A stretch of DNA of 6,789 bases from Clostridiales bacterium. Its GTDB lineage: Bacteria; Bacillota_A; Clostridia; Christensenellales; Borkfalkiaceae. The notes below the pieces were generated by a model. The model searched no databases. It saw nothing but the letters and a program-made list of their open reading frames with translations, and was not told the DNA's origin. The translations under genes and the position numbers were made by a program. Below are positions 5,114-6,789 of the stretch, piece after piece (within the stretch, counting starts at the first letter, position 1; the number at the start of each line of letters is the position of its first letter). Location: assembly GCA_015055785.1 (NCBI GenBank), contig SVHQ01000094.1, positions 1 through 6,789 on the forward strand, in the 5' to 3' direction.

Positions 5114-5725
5114 TTAGAAAAATAAAGCTTTGTATTTTACTTGTACACGTTGTCTTCTGTGCCATACGGTTACGCGGTTCACGCCTAAAAATTCCGTAAT
5201 TTCAGTGGACCTCATGCCTGCCATATAGCAATCTAAAACTTCGTGTTCACAAGGGCTTAACCCCATACGCGCAATCGTGTTATCTACGTTCGCATAATCC
5301 TTTTCTTGGTAAGTATCGATTTCTACGGATAATTCTTCGGTGTAATCGTTGATGTCACGAGAACGGTTGATGGTTCTGCGGATTCTGTCAATGTGACGGC
5401 TGACCAACGTATATGCGGCTTTCTTAATGGTGATGATTTTGTCGCTGTGTATCGCATAAACGTCATTAAGGCTTTTGCCAATAAACTGACAAAGGAAACA
5501 GGTTGCTTCTTGCACAAGATCGTACGCATCGGAAAAAACGTGCGTAGGTTCGTTACAACGGTTCAAATCTTTGACAAGACCGATATAGAGCCTTTCTAAG
5601 GGCTGACGGGTATAGGCGTAATAGCTACGCAGAGTTTTGAGGGTGATGAGTTCACCCATTTTTTGTACGTTATCGGTAGAGATGGTTTCCGATAATACGT
5701 TATAGGGGTTAGATGGTTTAAGCAT
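5114..5725 (-). CDS. Sigma-70-like / HTH regulator of the mobile element
   Basis: The ATG at 5725 is chosen because GGAGG (5734-5738) lies eight bases upstream; an earlier in-frame ATG at 5770 has no such site. The 203-residue protein has a C-terminal helix-turn-helix of sigma region 4 / LuxR-like type (about 157-200): LSPCEHEVLDCYMAGMRSTE, then ITEFLGVNRVTVWHRRQRV, in which the recognition helix is VNRVTVWHRRQRV. Upstream, SDAYDLVQEATCFLCQFIG (65-83) resembles the DLxQEA part of sigma region 2, and a basic stretch (RHIDRIRRTINRSRD, 110-124) follows. It may be a small element-borne sigma factor, as in several Gram-positive integrative elements, or a transcription factor derived from one. It lies 196 bases upstream of the integrase on the same strand. 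The five-base-spaced repeats upstream of both genes make it a candidate local regulator. Exact family uncertain. Confidence 0.7.
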   Translation of the reverse strand: MLKPSNPYNVLSETISTDNVQKMGELITLKTLRSYYAYTRQPLERLYIGLVKDLNRCNEPTHVFSDAYDLVQEATCFLCQFIGKSLNDVYAIHSDKIITIKKAAYTLVSRHIDRIRRTINRSRDINDYTEELSVEIDTYQEKDYANVDNTIARMGLSPCEHEVLDCYMAGMRSTEITEFLGVNRVTVWHRRQRVQVKYKALFF

Positions 5726-5773
5726 TGAGTTTACCTCCGATTTTATCTTTTGCCTTTTGGGCAGGGGCAAAGG

Positions 5774-5916
5774 AGCATAGGATAAAAGGTCGGCAAACTA
5801 GATTTTATAATCTTCCCGAAAGTCAACGAGAAACAAAAAAATTGTTGCTCGGATAAAGCAACAATTGAAAAAAGTGCAAGAATTTTTTTGCGTTTACTTT
5901 CGGGTTATCCTATGCT
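5774..5916 (-). promoter_or_regulatory. Nested inverted-repeat element upstream of the regulator gene
   Basis: AGCATAGGATAA (5774-5785) and TTATCCTATGCT (5905-5916) are perfect 12-bp inverted repeats enclosing 119 bases. Directly inside, CCCGAAAGTCAACG (5816-5829) pairs with CGTTTACTTTCGGG (5891-5904) at 13 of 14 positions. Inside that lies a 10-bp hairpin with a U-tract on the minus strand (5834-5866). A further small hairpin, AGATT/AATCT, lies at 5800-5813. On the minus strand the first two stems abut and could stack, giving a multi-branched RNA fold ahead of the regulator gene, whose ATG is 48 bases further on. A DNA-level role, such as protein binding or a transfer origin, is the alternative. 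Confidence 0.55.
5834..5866 (-). terminator. Intrinsic terminator in the regulator leader (possible attenuator)
   Basis: On the minus strand AATTGTTGCT and AGCAACAATT form a perfect 10-bp stem with a seven-base loop (TTATCCG), ending in a run of seven T that begins in the stem. It lies 108 bases before the regulator ATG. No minus-strand gene is seen upstream of it, so it would end either a short leader RNA or a small RNA starting near 5920. Confidence 0.65.
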
Positions 5917-5953
5917 ACCATAGCCACAACCAAAAGCAAAAATTGGAGAAAGT

Positions 5954-6005
5954 ATATTGTTCCTTTTACTTAAAAATATTGTTCCGAAAATATTTATATT
6001 ATTCC
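5954..6005. repeat. Three phased direct repeats of ATATTRTTCC
   Basis: ATATTGTTCC occurs at 5954-5963 and 5976-5985, and ATATTATTCC at 5996-6005. Start-to-start distances are 22 and 20 bases, close to two helical turns, so the copies face the same side of the DNA. They lie between the divergent regulator and hsdR genes. This layout fits binding sites for an element protein: the regulator, the integrase arm domain or an excisionase. Confidence 0.6.
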
Positions 6006-6077
6006 GCACAACACGTAATCTCAATGATGGTTTGACGTCTTGTAATATGATTTGTCTGCATATATATTTATTTCCCC

Positions 6078-6106
6078 TTGACAATATTTGTAAAAAATAG
6101 TATAAT
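6078..6106 (+). promoter_or_regulatory. Perfect-consensus promoter of hsdR
   Basis: TTGACA (6078-6083), 17 bases, TATAAT (6101-6106). Transcription would start near 6113, leaving about 55 bases of leader before the ATG at 6168. Such a strong promoter in front of a restriction gene implies control by a repressor or by later steps. Confidence 0.85.
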
Positions 6107-6122
6107 TATTTCAATAATTATA
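6101..6122. promoter_or_regulatory. Candidate operator covering the hsdR -10 box
   Basis: TATAATTATT (6101-6110) and AATAATTATA (6113-6122) are perfect 10-bp inverted repeats separated by two bases. The left arm starts with the -10 box and the right arm covers the predicted start site. A dimeric repressor here would block the promoter. The arms contain only A and T, so chance is not excluded. Confidence 0.45.
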
Positions 6123-6167
6123 ATTGGGTGTATTATAACCATAAATAAGGCGTAAAGAGGCATTATT

Positions 6168-6789
6168 ATGAATCCTGAACAACAAGCACGCGAAATCATT
6201 GATAAAAAGTTAATACAATCGGGATGGGCGATTCAAGATTTCAAAAAAATTGATCGTTCCGCGTCCTTGGGCGTTGCCGTTCGGGAATTTCCCACCAGTA
6301 CAGGTCCTGTGGATTATGCCTTGTTTGTGGATGGTATTCCCGTTGGTGTTATCGAAGCGAAGAAAACTGAACTCGGTGAAAACATTACAACGGTAGAAGG
6401 TCAATCCGCGCGTTATGCAAACAGTACTTTTAAGTGGATAAAAGGCGATTATAAAATCCGTTTTGCGTATGAAGCTACGGACAAGCTGACGAGATTTACC
6501 GATTATAAGGATATTAAATATCGTTCGAGAACCGTATTTTCTTTCCATCGCCCTGAAACGTTGGCAAGACTCTTAAAAAAAGCGGACACCGTTCGTAACA
6601 ATATGAAACGTTTCCCCGAATTCGATCCTACGGGTTTCCGTGCTTGTCAAATTCGGGCGATTGAAAATCTCGACAAATCTTTTGCGGAAAATCATCCGAA
6701 AGCCCTTGTTCAAATGGCAACGGGCGCAGGCAAAACGTTCACGGCGATTACGGCAGCATACCGTCTTTTGAAATACGGCAAGATGAATC
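6168..6789 (+). CDS. hsdR: Type I restriction endonuclease subunit R, N-terminal part (cut by the window edge)
   Basis: The open frame starts at ATG 6168 (AAAGAGG seven bases upstream) and runs off the window after 207 residues with no stop. Residues about 1-120 are the HSDR_N nuclease domain: Glu40 in VREF, Asp49 in GPVDYALF, and Glu63-Ala-Lys65 in GVIEAKK form the PD-(D/E)xK centre. QSARY (79-83) is the QxxxY motif typical of HsdR. Residues from about 155 start the superfamily 2 translocase: Gln161 in FRACQIRAI and the Walker A ATGAGKT (184-190). HsdR joins HsdM and HsdS to translocate and cut DNA lacking the host methylation. Full-length proteins are usually 800 to over 1000 residues, so most of the gene and the expected hsdM and hsdS lie to the right. 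It is divergent from the element regulator gene and looks like island cargo. Confidence 0.93.
   Translation, partial: MNPEQQAREIIDKKLIQSGWAIQDFKKIDRSASLGVAVREFPTSTGPVDYALFVDGIPVGVIEAKKTELGENITTVEGQSARYANSTFKWIKGDYKIRFAYEATDKLTRFTDYKDIKYRSRTVFSFHRPETLARLLKKADTVRNNMKRFPEFDPTGFRACQIRAIENLDKSFAENHPKALVQMATGAGKTFTAITAAYRLLKYGKMN

Noticed and set aside
5726..5770. Earlier ATG at 5770 as the start of the sigma-like gene
   Set aside because: It has no ribosome binding site, while the ATG at 5725 has GGAGG at ideal spacing; the extra residues look like translated leader.
5774..5916. The nested repeat as a small transposable element (MITE)
   Set aside because: The arms are interrupted by a 30-base one-sided insertion, no flanking target duplication is seen, and no second copy is present in the window.
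1..6789. CRISPR array or insertion sequence
   Set aside because: No regularly spaced repeats of CRISPR length and no transposase-like frame were seen on either strand.

Overview
The window reads as a piece of a spore-forming, Clostridia-type Bacillota chromosome with a mobile element inserted beside a leucine tRNA gene. The host assignment rests on a near-canonical SpoVT sporulation regulator, strong AGGAGG-type ribosome binding sites, sigma-A-like promoters and many intrinsic terminators. No database search was possible, so family calls come from motifs read by eye.

Left part, about 1-3368 (chromosomal). It opens with the 3' end of an unidentified gene, apparently interrupted by an in-frame TAA, followed by a terminator. 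Next come a membrane acyltransferase gene (324-1376, +), a shared terminator, and on the minus strand spoVT (1484-2029) preceded by a second membrane acyltransferase gene (2117-3154). The gap before spoVT is dense: it holds a candidate forespore-sigma promoter and an inverted repeat that could mask the spoVT ribosome binding site in read-through RNA.

Middle, 3327-3500. A tRNA-Leu gene with the unusual anticodon AAG is driven by a perfect-consensus promoter (TTGACA-17-TATAAT) and followed by a very stable terminator.

Right part, about 3454 to the window end (mobile element). A tyrosine recombinase gene points towards the tRNA 3' end. Upstream of it on the same strand is a small sigma-like/HTH regulator gene, and divergent from that is the start of hsdR, the type I restriction endonuclease subunit, cut by the window edge. 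This is the layout of a tRNA-integrated island carrying restriction-modification cargo. The far attachment site, hsdM and hsdS would lie outside the window.

The least explained DNA is the non-coding part of this element. The integrase leader can form a hairpin whose loop pairs downstream (a candidate pseudoknot). The regulator leader holds nested inverted repeats around an intrinsic terminator, with competing pairings. Three helically phased copies of ATATTRTTCC lie between the divergent genes, and a 10-bp-arm palindrome covers the hsdR -10 box. Together these suggest a tightly controlled integration and restriction module.
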